Part shown: in pieces, positions 1-6,512 of the stretch | Layout of the letters: the number at the start of each line of letters is the position of its first letter | Numbering within the stretch: the stretch's first letter is position 1 | Assembly: GCA_002329075.1 (NCBI GenBank) | Contig: DCXR01000011.1 | Location: 1 to 38,857, forward strand | DNA length: 38,857 nt | Source of the DNA: Candidatus Neomicrothrix sp. UBA2131 | Lineage (GTDB): Bacteria > Actinomycetota > Acidimicrobiia > Acidimicrobiales > MedAcidi-G1 | Direction of reading: 5' to 3' | The notes under the pieces: model-generated | Seen by the model: the letters and a program-made list of their open reading frames with translations, nothing else | Databases searched by the model: none | What the model was told of the DNA's origin: nothing | Translations under genes and position numbers: made by a program

Positions 1-89
1 ACCGGTGTGACTAGTTTCTGTTCCATGTCTTGTACATGTCCCTCCCCTGGTGTTTCCTGCCGGGCGAATCGGGTTCCCTTCATCCACCC

Positions 90-938
90 ATGAGCGACGA
101 GACATCGGGTGAGCGCCCGGACGACAGCGCCGACCGGATCCGGTTCGAGATCCGCAACCAGGTGGCCTGGATCACGATCGACAGCCCGGACCGCGCCAAC
201 GCATTGACCCCGGCCATGCGTGACCGCCTCGGTGGCCTGCTCCGCGGCCTGAACGGCCGCTTCGAGGCGCGTGCAGCGGTCATCACCGCCAGCGGCGACC
301 GCCACTTCTGCACGGGCGCCGACCTCGGTACACCACCGCAGCCGGTACCCCGACCCGAGGGCGCACCGCAGCGGGCGGTCGGCGAGGTACGGCGGATGAT
401 GCTCGACGGACAGCTCGCCCTGATGCCATCGGTCCTCGACTGCGAGGTTCCGGTCATCGCCGCCGTGAACGGCACGGCCGCCGGGATCGGTGTCCACCTG
501 GCCCTCTGCTGCGACCTGGTCGTCATGGCAGACCATGCCAGGTTCGTCGAGATCTTCGCCCGGCGCGGCCTGGTTCCCGACGGCCTGGGTGCGTGGATCC
601 TTCCCCGACTGGTCGGGCTCCAGAAGGCCAAGGAGTTGGTGTTCTTCGCCGAAGACGTACCGGCCGACGAGGCACAGCGGCTGGGGCTCTGCAACCGGGT
701 GGTGCCGGGTGCCGACCTCCGGGATGCAGCGACCGAGTGGGCCGAGCGGCTGGCATCGGGACCGACCAGGTCCTTCATGCTGAGCAAATGGCTCCTCAAC
801 CGCTCGCTGGACCTCGACCGACGGACCCTGGAGGACAACGAGGCGTGGGCGGTCGAGCTCATCAGCGGCACCGAGGACGCCAGCGAGGGCGTGGCCAGCT
901 TCCTCGAAAAGCGGGATCCGGTCTGGCGAGGCTTCTAG
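90..938 (+). CDS. Enoyl-CoA hydratase/isomerase (crotonase) family protein
   Basis: This 282-residue protein has the crotonase fold. The oxyanion-hole segments are visible as HFCTGADLG in the first third and VNGTAAGIGVHLAL near the middle, followed by FVEIFARRGLVPDGLGAWILPRLVG. The usual pair of hydratase glutamates is not obvious: the first position falls in GIGVHLAL. The GLVPDG segment resembles PaaG-type isomerases, so isomerase activity is as likely as hydration. It probably acts on acyl-CoA thioesters in the cytoplasm during fatty-acid or side-chain oxidation. I chose the ATG at 90 because the family N-terminus begins soon after it; an in-frame ATG at 30 would add 20 residues that do not look conserved. 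The substrate cannot be told from sequence. Confidence 0.85.
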   Translation: MSDETSGERPDDSADRIRFEIRNQVAWITIDSPDRANALTPAMRDRLGGLLRGLNGRFEARAAVITASGDRHFCTGADLGTPPQPVPRPEGAPQRAVGEVRRMMLDGQLALMPSVLDCEVPVIAAVNGTAAGIGVHLALCCDLVVMADHARFVEIFARRGLVPDGLGAWILPRLVGLQKAKELVFFAEDVPADEAQRLGLCNRVVPGADLRDAATEWAERLASGPTRSFMLSKWLLNRSLDLDRRTLEDNEAWAVELISGTEDASEGVASFLEKRDPVWRGF

Positions 939-992
939 GCAGGGATTCCGGCAGACTGGTCGGGGAGAGGGATCGCCGGAGGGAGAGCGGGC

Positions 993-1301
993 ATGATCAT
1001 CAGGGTGAGCGAAGTGGGTGCTGTCGTGATCGAGGACCACGACCTGTTCACCGGCTTCCACGTCGAAGCACCTGCCGGCCACGTGGCAGAGGACGTTGCC
1101 GCCCTGCTGGGTGAGGGCGCCCGTGGCGACGGCGGGCAGCACGTGTGGATCGCCGCCGATGCCGTCCGCCACTGGGTCGCCGACCTTGCCACCCCGGAGT
1201 GGGAAGAAGGCTTTTCGGAGATGATCGCCTACGCCAGCGGTAGGGGATGGATGGACGATGCGGGAACCCACCTCCGGGCTCACCTCGAACATCGCAACTG
1301 A
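993..1301 (+). CDS. Small conserved-looking protein of unknown function
   Basis: This 102-residue acidic protein matches no family I recognise. It has a strong purine-rich ribosome binding site (GGAGGGAG) a few bases before the ATG. Its codon use is like its neighbours, with G or C at nearly all third positions. It has no signal peptide, membrane segment or cysteine. The C-terminal half is rich in Trp and acidic residues (WVADLATPEWEEGF), which suggests a small soluble globular protein. It ends 28 bases before the ArsC-family selenoprotein gene on the same strand and is probably co-transcribed with it, so a role linked to that redox enzyme is possible but unproven. Confidence 0.65.
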   Translation: MIIRVSEVGAVVIEDHDLFTGFHVEAPAGHVAEDVAALLGEGARGDGGQHVWIAADAVRHWVADLATPEWEEGFSEMIAYASGRGWMDDAGTHLRAHLEHRN

Positions 1302-1315
1302 GCACATCCGATCCC

Positions 1316-1321
1316 GGGAGG
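1316..1321 (+). promoter_or_regulatory. Ribosome binding site of the ArsC-family selenoprotein gene
   Basis: GGGAGG lies 8 bases before the ATG at 1330. It fixes the start upstream of the in-frame UGA and argues against a start after it. The next candidate, TTG at 1384, has no such site in front of it. Confidence 0.75.
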
Positions 1322-1329
1322 AACAGACC

Positions 1330-1713
1330 ATGGCCGATGTCACCGTCTTCCACAACCCGCATTGACACGCCAGCAAGAATGCCTTGGCGGTCGCCGAGGA
1401 GCTGGGCATCGAGGTCGACGTCGTCCTCTACATGAAGGATCCTCCGGACCAGGTGCTCCTTGAACGGATCACAGAGGGCATCGACGGACCCGTCGAAGAC
1501 CTGGTGCGCAAGGACTCGCAGTTCAAGAAACTCGAACTCGATCCCGATGACTACGTCGGGAACGCCGATGCGGTGGTCGAGCTGCTGGCCCGCCGCAAGG
1601 CGCTGCTGCAGCGGCCCGTCCTCGTGCGGGGCGACCTCGCCGGTGGTCCGCTCACCGCATGCGTCGGACGGCCGAAGGACAGGCTCTACGAGTTCCTCGG
1701 GGGCCGACCATGA
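1330..1713 (+). CDS. arsC: ArsC/Spx-family thioredoxin-fold protein with selenocysteine (UGA) at the catalytic site
   Basis: Read through one in-frame UGA at 1363-1365, this gives 127 residues. The family N-terminus has a beta strand, then HNPxCxxS, then a helix. Here it reads MADVTVFHNPH-Sec-HASKNALAVAEELG, followed by VDVVLYMKDPP. Sec12 falls exactly on the catalytic Cys of the CxxS motif, giving UxxS. Downstream family features are intact: RKDSQFKKLELD, the LLQRPVLVRG strand with its conserved Arg-Pro, and VGRPKDRLYEFL at the C-terminus. The family transfers electrons from thiols to arsenate or other oxidised substrates; the real substrate here is not known. The stop overlaps the next ATG (ATGA at 1710-1713), so translation through the UGA would couple to rraA. 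Alternatives are a sequencing error (TGC or TGT read as TGA) or a pseudogene. The SECIS-like hairpin and the intact remainder favour selenocysteine. Confidence 0.85.
1382..1399 (+). promoter_or_regulatory. Candidate bacterial SECIS hairpin (fdhF-like, GGUC loop)
   Basis: Pairs 1382-1388 with 1393-1399 form a 7-bp stem closing the tetraloop GGUC (1389-1392). Position 1385 is a U facing G1396, either wobble or bulged. The element CCUUGGCGGUC matches E. coli fdhF GGUUGCAGGUC at UUG..GGUC, including a U four to five bases before the loop Gs that contact SelB. The loop lies at positions 27-30 counting from the U of UGA, against 22-25 in fdhF as I recall it. A competing hairpin also exists: 1364-1366/1390-1392 and 1368-1375/1380-1389 around loop AGAA. 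No folding program was run. Confidence 0.65.
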
Positions 1714-2189
1714 CGACCCCCACCGCCGACCTCTGTGACGGGTACGGCGACGCCGTGCGCGTGCTCGAGGGCGGCTTCACCTCCTACGGCGGCGTGGCTG
1801 CGTTTGGTGGACCCATCTCGACGATCGCCGCCTTCGAGGACAACTCGCTCGTCCGCGAAGCACTGGCCGAACCGGGTGAGGGTCGGGTGCTGGTCGTCGC
1901 CGGAGGGGGTTCGACCCGCTGCGCGATGGTCGGCGGCAACCTGGCCGAGATGGCGGCAGCCACCGGCTGGGCCGGTGTCGTCGTCGACGGATGCGTGCGC
2001 GACGTTCCGGAGTTGGCCCTGGCACCGGTCGGGATCCATGCGCGTGGGACGTGCCCGCGCCGGAGCGTCAAACAGGGGCTGGGCGACCGGGACGTGACCG
2101 TGACCGTGGCCGGCGCCGACCTCTCCCCGGGGATGTGGCTGTGGGCCGACGAGGACGGGATGGTCCTCGCCGCCGGACCGCTGGGGTAG
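1710..2189 (+). CDS. rraA: RraA family protein (RNase E inhibitor / 4-hydroxy-4-methyl-2-oxoglutarate aldolase fold)
   Basis: The 159 residues match the RraA family over their whole length. They start with TPTADLCDGYGD and continue with FGGPISTIAAFEDNSLVREAL, VLVVAGGGSTRCAMVGGNLAEMA and GWAGVVVDGCVRDV, then LWADEDGMVLA at the end. The G...R.D arrangement (Arg and Asp in DGCVRDV) is the metal and substrate site in the aldolase/oxaloacetate-decarboxylase members. The name RraA comes from E. coli, where the protein inhibits RNase E. In actinobacteria the same fold is more often a class II pyruvate aldolase or oxaloacetate decarboxylase, and sequence alone does not separate these. The ATG overlaps the ArsC-family stop by 4 bases, which indicates translational coupling. 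Confidence 0.9.
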   Translation: MTTPTADLCDGYGDAVRVLEGGFTSYGGVAAFGGPISTIAAFEDNSLVREALAEPGEGRVLVVAGGGSTRCAMVGGNLAEMAAATGWAGVVVDGCVRDVPELALAPVGIHARGTCPRRSVKQGLGDRDVTVTVAGADLSPGMWLWADEDGMVLAAGPLG

Positions 2190-2193
2190 GGAT

Positions 2194-3450
2194 TCAGCCG
2201 GCGTCGAGTCGGTGGACGCCGCCGGCGTGGGAGAGTGCGTACACGTTGCGGGCCCCGTCTTCGGCGAACGAGACCAGCGCCGGCACGGTCAGGTCGGTGA
2301 GGCGCATGGCGACGCTCCCATCCGGCTGGATCGTCGCAAGTCGGATCCGGCCGTCGCAGTAGTCGCCGAAGACATACGTGCCGACGAGGTCGGGGATCGC
2401 CTCCCCGCGGTACACGACGCCGCCGATGACCGAGCACGACTCGCCGGTGCGCTCGTAGGTGAGGTCCGGTGGTCGGTGCTCGTCGGGCTCGGGGCGTCCG
2501 GTGCGGATGTCCCCCTCGAAGGCCGGCCAACCGAGGTTGAGCCCCAGGTCGATGTCTGCAGCCGGGATCCGCGTGACCTCCTCGACGGCGTTCTGGCCGA
2601 CGTCGCCGATCCAGAGGTCCCCGGTGGTCGGGTCGAGGGCGAAGCGCCAGGGGTTCCGCAGCCCCCAGAGGAGGATCTCGTCGAGGGCATCCGGGTCGCC
2701 GACGAACGGGTTCCCGGAAGGGGCGTCGCCCAGCGGGTCGATGCGCAGGATCGTTCCCAGCCAGGTGCCGAGGTCCTGGGCGTTGTCATGGGGGTCGTCC
2801 CAGAGGCCGCCGTCACCGAACCCGATGAGGAGTCGCCCTTCGGGGTCGACGACCAGGTGGCCGCCGTTGTGGTTCGGGTAGGGCTGCTCCAGCGACAGCA
2901 GGGTCCGCCGTCCCTCCGGGTCGGCCTCGAGACCGTCGAGGGGGACGGCGATCACGTGGCTCGTGACGTCGTGGTCGGTGTAGCTGAGGTAGAGCTCATC
3001 GGCTGAGGGCGAGATCGCCATGCCGAGGAGGCCCCCCTCGCCGCGGACGTCGACGAGGTGGGTGAGGTCGAGCACCGGGTCCCCGACGAGGAACGTCCCG
3101 TCCGCATCGGGGGTGAGTGTGCGGATGAGTCCGAGCCGTTCGGCAGCGAGCAGGACATCGGTCCCCGGAACGGCGACGAGGGCCAGCGGAGCCTTGAGCG
3201 TGGCCACCAGGGCCATGGTGACAACCAGCGAGTCGAGCATCGCCTGGTCCGGAGGGAGAGGCGTGGTGGTGGTCGTGGTGGTGGTCGTAGGTGGTGCGGT
3301 GCTGGTCGTGGTGGTGGTCGTAGGTGGTGCGGTGCTGGTCGTGGCGCTGGTCGCGGTGGTGGTCGGGCTGGGACCCGCGTGTCGGGTCGAGCCACACGAT
3401 GCGAGCAGCAGGGCACAGGTGACGATCGACGCCGTGGAACGCATCACCAC
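2194..3450 (-). CDS. PQQ-dependent aldose sugar dehydrogenase-like lipoprotein
   Basis: This 418-residue protein begins with a lipoprotein signal peptide (lipobox LLASC, Cys at about residue 19). A linker of Thr and Pro follows, about residues 30-65. The rest is the six-bladed beta-propeller of soluble glucose/sorbosone dehydrogenases (GSDH). Family motifs are GGLLGMAISP, NHNGGHLVVDPEGRLLIGFGDGG, LLWGLRNPWRFALDPTTGDLWIGDVGQNAVEEV and the late GGVVYRG..IPDLVGTYVFGDYC. Such proteins oxidise aldose sugars outside the membrane using PQQ. The family also has members of unknown substrate, and no PQQ biosynthesis gene is in this window. It is convergent with rraA, with only 4 bases between them. The start is a GTG; an ATG two codons later is possible. 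Confidence 0.85.
   Translation of the reverse strand: MVMRSTASIVTCALLLASCGSTRHAGPSPTTTATSATTSTAPPTTTTTTSTAPPTTTTTTTTTPLPPDQAMLDSLVVTMALVATLKAPLALVAVPGTDVLLAAERLGLIRTLTPDADGTFLVGDPVLDLTHLVDVRGEGGLLGMAISPSADELYLSYTDHDVTSHVIAVPLDGLEADPEGRRTLLSLEQPYPNHNGGHLVVDPEGRLLIGFGDGGLWDDPHDNAQDLGTWLGTILRIDPLGDAPSGNPFVGDPDALDEILLWGLRNPWRFALDPTTGDLWIGDVGQNAVEEVTRIPAADIDLGLNLGWPAFEGDIRTGRPEPDEHRPPDLTYERTGESCSVIGGVVYRGEAIPDLVGTYVFGDYCDGRIRLATIQPDGSVAMRLTDLTVPALVSFAEDGARNVYALSHAGGVHRLDAG
3275..3340. repeat. Two perfect 33-bp tandem copies in the lipoprotein linker
   Basis: Positions 3275-3307 and 3308-3340 are identical. Each encodes 11 residues (Thr, Ser, Ala and Pro-Pro among Thr runs) of the linker that holds the propeller away from the membrane. 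The copies are in frame, so copy number could vary without breaking the gene. Confidence 0.9.
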
Positions 3451-3463
3451 AGGTTTCCGCCGG

Positions 3464-4295
3464 TCAGGGGAAGTTCGGAGGTCGCCGCTGCGTCAACGCG
3501 GCCACCCCCTCGGCGTAGTCCGGACCCGCCGTGTGGACGTCGAGCAGGCGGGTGGCCTCGTCGATCGCCGACGCAGCGTCCCGGTGGAGGTCCGTGTACA
3601 CCTGGCGCTTGGCGGCGGCCAGGCTCGACCGGGCGACAGGTCCGAGGAACTCCTCGATCCATCCGTGGACGCGGGGGAGCAACTCGTCGGGGGCGACCAC
3701 CTCGTTGACGAGGCCGAGGTCCCGGGCCTCCTCGGCCAGGACGACACGACTCGTGAGCAGCAGGTCGTTGGCCCGCCCGAGGCCGATCATGCGCGGCAGC
3801 AGCCAGGACAGCCCGTACTCGGCGGGCAGGCCGAGCTTCCCGTAGGCCGTGGTCAACTTCGAGCCGGCGGCGGCGAAGCGCAGGTCGGCGAAGCAGGCGA
3901 CGACCAGGCCGATCCCGGCGGCCGCACCGTTGATGGCGGCGACCACGGGCTTGGCGAGCCCGAAGTGCCAGGCGAAGTCGGCGTCGAACGCCGGGTGGAC
4001 GCCGTAGCCCGGCATCGGCAGGTCGGTCAGGGGTGCCGGGGTCGTAGCCTCCCCGCTCGGCGTGCCCCTCAAGTGCTGCAGCGTCGGCGCCGACGCAGAT
4101 TGCCCGCCCCTCCGGATCGCCGGTCACGACGATGGCCTTGACCGACGGGTCCTCGTCGGCCTGCTGCAGCGCCCAGCGGTACTCGGTGTGCATCCGACCG
4201 GTCCAGGCGTTGCGCCGGTGTGGCCGCGACAGCAGGACCACCCGCGTCGGCCCGACGTCCTCCTGGCGGATTGCCTTGAGTTCCACGAGGTCCAC
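3464..4295 (-). pseudogene. Enoyl-CoA hydratase family gene interrupted by a +1 frameshift
   Basis: Two overlapping reading frames together make one crotonase. The N-terminal part, read from the GTG at 4295, contains RVVLLSRPHRRNAWTGRM and VTGDPEGRAICVGADAAAL. The C-terminal part, in a second frame, contains VVAAINGAAAGIGLVVAC, KLGLPAEYGLSWLLPRMIG and EARDLGLVNEVV. Removing one G from either G4 run (4030-4033 or 4038-4041) restores a continuous frame of about 276 codons across the join. Apart from this one base every family feature is present, so either the mutation is recent or it is a base-call error in a homopolymer. If functional, it would act on an acyl-CoA like its neighbours. GTG at 4295 is preceded by GGGGAG; ATG codons lie a little upstream. 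Confidence 0.8.
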
Positions 4296-4339
4296 GGTAC
4301 TCCCCGTCCGCCGCATTCTCATCGCCCCAACGGGTCCGC

Positions 4340-4345
4340 TACCGT
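4340..4345 (+). promoter_or_regulatory. Candidate -10 box of the alcohol dehydrogenase operon
   Basis: TACCGT lies 33 bases before the ATG at 4379. An AGGAGAAG ribosome binding site (4368-4375) sits between them. The same TANCGT type of box precedes several other genes here. I see no clear -35 box. Confidence 0.4.
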
Positions 4346-4378
4346 CTGGGGACCTGCCAGAACGACCAGGAGAAGCCC

Positions 4379-5461
4379 ATGTTCGCCGCGATCCTCGAAG
4401 ACATGCCATCCGACGAGTTGGTGATCCACGACGACGTCACCCTGCGTGACCTGGCACCCGGCGAGGTGCAGGTCAAGATCGCCCACAGCGGCGTCTGCCA
4501 CTCGGACCTGTCCGTCATGAACGGCACGATCCCGCAACAGGTGCCGTGCGTGCTCGGCCACGAAGGCGCCGGCGTGGTCACCGACGTGGGCGATGGCGTC
4601 ACGCACGTGGTGCCCGGCGATCACGTCATCATCGCCTTCTCGCCACCCTGCGGCGTGTGTCACTTCTGTACCGGTCGCAACCAGCCCAACCTGTGCATGA
4701 CCGGGATGATCGCGATGGCCACCTCGCAGCAGTTCCGGCGGGGTGACACCGTCGTGGGTTCCATGAGCGGCTGCGGCACCTTCGCCGAGGAGACGGTGGT
4801 GCCCGGCTTCGCCACCATCAAGATCGACCAGGACGTCCCGCTCGACGTGGCAGCGCTCATCGGTTGCGGCGTCACCACGGGTGTCGGGGCGGCGATGAAC
4901 ACCGCCAAGGTCAGCCCCGGCTCGTCGGTGTGCGTCATCGGCGCCGGTGGGGTCGGTGTGGCGGCCATCCAGGGCGCCCGGATCGCCGGGGCCGCCGAGA
5001 TCGTCGCCATCGACCTCCACGAGGGCAAGCTCGACCGGGCGAAGGCCTTCGGTGCCACCCACGGGGCGGTCCCCGACGACGTGCCGGCGGTCATGGCCGA
5101 GGTGACCGGCGGCGAGGGCTTCGACTACACGCTCGAGTGCATCGGCATGCCGACCACCATGCGCCAGGCCTTCGACCTCACCCGTCGGGGCGGTACCTGT
5201 TGCATCGTTGGCGTCGGGCGGGCCGAGGAGACCTTCGAGTTGAGCGCCTTCGAGATGTTCTTCTCCGAAAAGACGCTCATCGGATCCATGTACGGAGGCG
5301 CCGACGTGCGCACCGACTTCAACCGCTTCCTCCGGCTCTACAAGGCCGGCCACCTCGACCTCGAGGGCATGATCTCACGCCGGATCCGCCTGGACGAGGT
5401 CAACGACGCCATGGGTGCGATGGGCGACGCCGACATCATCCGCCAGGTCATCGACTTCTGA
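4379..5461 (+). CDS. Zinc-dependent alcohol dehydrogenase (MDR superfamily)
   Basis: This 360-residue medium-chain dehydrogenase carries the catalytic zinc site (Cys40 in GVCHSD, His61-Glu62 in LGHEGAG). It also has a structural zinc lobe with Cys91, Cys94, Cys97 and Cys106. The NAD-binding Rossmann motif is VIGAGGVGVAAIQGARIAGA, near residue 183, followed by an acidic residue (IDLHEGK) that suggests NAD over NADP. It resembles class III and NDMA-dependent type dehydrogenases. It would oxidise an alcohol or hydroxyacyl side chain to the aldehyde or ketone. It leads a same-strand run of eight genes containing DUF35 and thiolase-fold proteins, so it probably works in the same catabolic route. 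The ribosome binding site AGGAG sits at the expected distance. Confidence 0.9.
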   Translation: MFAAILEDMPSDELVIHDDVTLRDLAPGEVQVKIAHSGVCHSDLSVMNGTIPQQVPCVLGHEGAGVVTDVGDGVTHVVPGDHVIIAFSPPCGVCHFCTGRNQPNLCMTGMIAMATSQQFRRGDTVVGSMSGCGTFAEETVVPGFATIKIDQDVPLDVAALIGCGVTTGVGAAMNTAKVSPGSSVCVIGAGGVGVAAIQGARIAGAAEIVAIDLHEGKLDRAKAFGATHGAVPDDVPAVMAEVTGGEGFDYTLECIGMPTTMRQAFDLTRRGGTCCIVGVGRAEETFELSAFEMFFSEKTLIGSMYGGADVRTDFNRFLRLYKAGHLDLEGMISRRIRLDEVNDAMGAMGDADIIRQVIDF

Positions 5462-5496
5462 CACCGGCGGAGGACCGGACACCGGGGAGTCGGCCC

Positions 5497-5943
5497 ATGG
5501 GCGAGGCTCCGCTGCGCGCCGACCTGATCCTCGAGTACCCGTTCACCAGGACCACCGGTCCTGTCATCGGAGCGTTCCTGACGGGCCTCCGCGAGGGGGT
5601 CCTCACCGGCGTCAGGCGCCCCGACGGCACCGTCATGGTCCCGCCGGCCGAGTACGACCCGGTAACCAGCGAACCGCTGACCGAGATCGTCGAAGTCGGC
5701 CAGGCCGGCGAGGTCGTCTCCTGGACCTGGGTCGATCCGCCTCGGCCGCAGTCGCCATGGGACGAGCCGCACGGGCTCGCCCTGATCCTGCTCGACGGCG
5801 CCGACACGCCGATGCTCCATGCGGTCCTCGTCGACTCGCCGGACGAACTGGTCACCGGGATGCGCGTTTTGGCCGTCTGGAGCCGGGAACGCGAAGGCCA
5901 CATTGCCGACCTGTCAGGGTTCTCACCCGAGGAAGTCGCATGA
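5497..5943 (+). CDS. DUF35-type OB-fold protein, zinc ribbon without cysteines (first copy)
   Basis: This 148-residue protein has the layout of DUF35 (ChsH2-like) proteins, with an N-terminal helix, a ribbon and a C-terminal OB-fold. In the family the ribbon carries CxxC...CxxC. Here the same stretch reads GVRRPDGTVMVPPAEYDPV with no cysteine, although the PP and DP positions are kept. The OB-fold (EVVSWTWV...ALILLDGADTPMLHAVLV) looks normal. DUF35 proteins bind acyl-CoA and pair with thiolase-fold enzymes; in Mycobacterium ChsH2 pairs with Ltp2 as an aldolase. It starts 35 bases after the dehydrogenase and overlaps the next gene by 4 bases, so it is translated as part of the operon. The start is ATG at 5497. 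Confidence 0.75.
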   Translation: MGEAPLRADLILEYPFTRTTGPVIGAFLTGLREGVLTGVRRPDGTVMVPPAEYDPVTSEPLTEIVEVGQAGEVVSWTWVDPPRPQSPWDEPHGLALILLDGADTPMLHAVLVDSPDELVTGMRVLAVWSREREGHIADLSGFSPEEVA

Positions 5944-6512
5944 GCGAGGCATCCGAAGGCGAGGTCCGGTTGCCCGAGTCGTTGAGCGGGGTCGAGCCGG
6001 TGCAGTCGGTGCGGACCCCGATCCGCCTCGAATACGACTACAGGCCAAGCACCTCCGCCGAGTCGTACCTCCGTGCCTATGGCGAGAAGCGGATCATCGG
6101 CCACCGGTCGCCGGTCGACGGTGCTGTCTTCATTCCGCCCCGTGGGGTCGATCCGCGGCATGGGGTGGCGATCTCGGAGGAGGTCGACCTGCCGGACACC
6201 GGCCATGTGGGCAACTTCTGCGTGACGCACCTTCCGATCCCGGGACGCAAGGGCCTCGAGGTGCCCTACGTGAGTGCCTGGATCCACCTCGACGGGGCGG
6301 CCGTCGGCTTCCTCGGACTCGTGCGCGGCTGCCCGAGCGAAGAGGTACGGATCGGCATGCAGGTCCGCGCCGTCTGGAAGCCGGACGGCGAGTTGGGTAC
6401 CACTGCCGAGAACATCCTCCACTGGGAGCCCACCGGCGAACCCGACGTGCCCTTCGAACGCGCCGGCAACCGGTCGTTCCACGCAGGCCGGGGGGAGGAG
6501 ACCGATGCGTGA
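5940..6512 (+). CDS. DUF35-type OB-fold protein, zinc ribbon without cysteines (second copy)
   Basis: This 190-residue protein is a distant paralogue of the one before it. Both share G.R.P.DG.V.+PP...DP where the zinc ribbon should be (here IIGHRSPVDGAVFIPPRGVD), again without zinc-binding cysteines. The OB-fold follows (VGNFCVTHLPIPGR, VSAWIHLDGAAVGFLGLVRG) and then a longer hydrophilic tail. The start ATG overlaps the previous stop (ATGA), and its own stop overlaps the next start by 8 bases, so all three are tightly coupled. The two DUF35 copies next to two thiolase-fold genes suggest a hetero-oligomeric acyl-CoA complex. Which copy partners which enzyme cannot be told. Confidence 0.75.
   Translation: MSEASEGEVRLPESLSGVEPVQSVRTPIRLEYDYRPSTSAESYLRAYGEKRIIGHRSPVDGAVFIPPRGVDPRHGVAISEEVDLPDTGHVGNFCVTHLPIPGRKGLEVPYVSAWIHLDGAAVGFLGLVRGCPSEEVRIGMQVRAVWKPDGELGTTAENILHWEPTGEPDVPFERAGNRSFHAGRGEETDA

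Noticed and set aside
1384..1713. ArsC-family protein starting at TTG 1384, after the UGA
   Set aside because: It would lack the first strand and the catalytic motif, there is no ribosome binding site before it, and a good one stands before the ATG at 1330.
2212..3006. Plus-strand open frame opposite the sugar dehydrogenase gene
   Set aside because: It is an antisense shadow; the minus strand carries clear propeller motifs and a lipobox.
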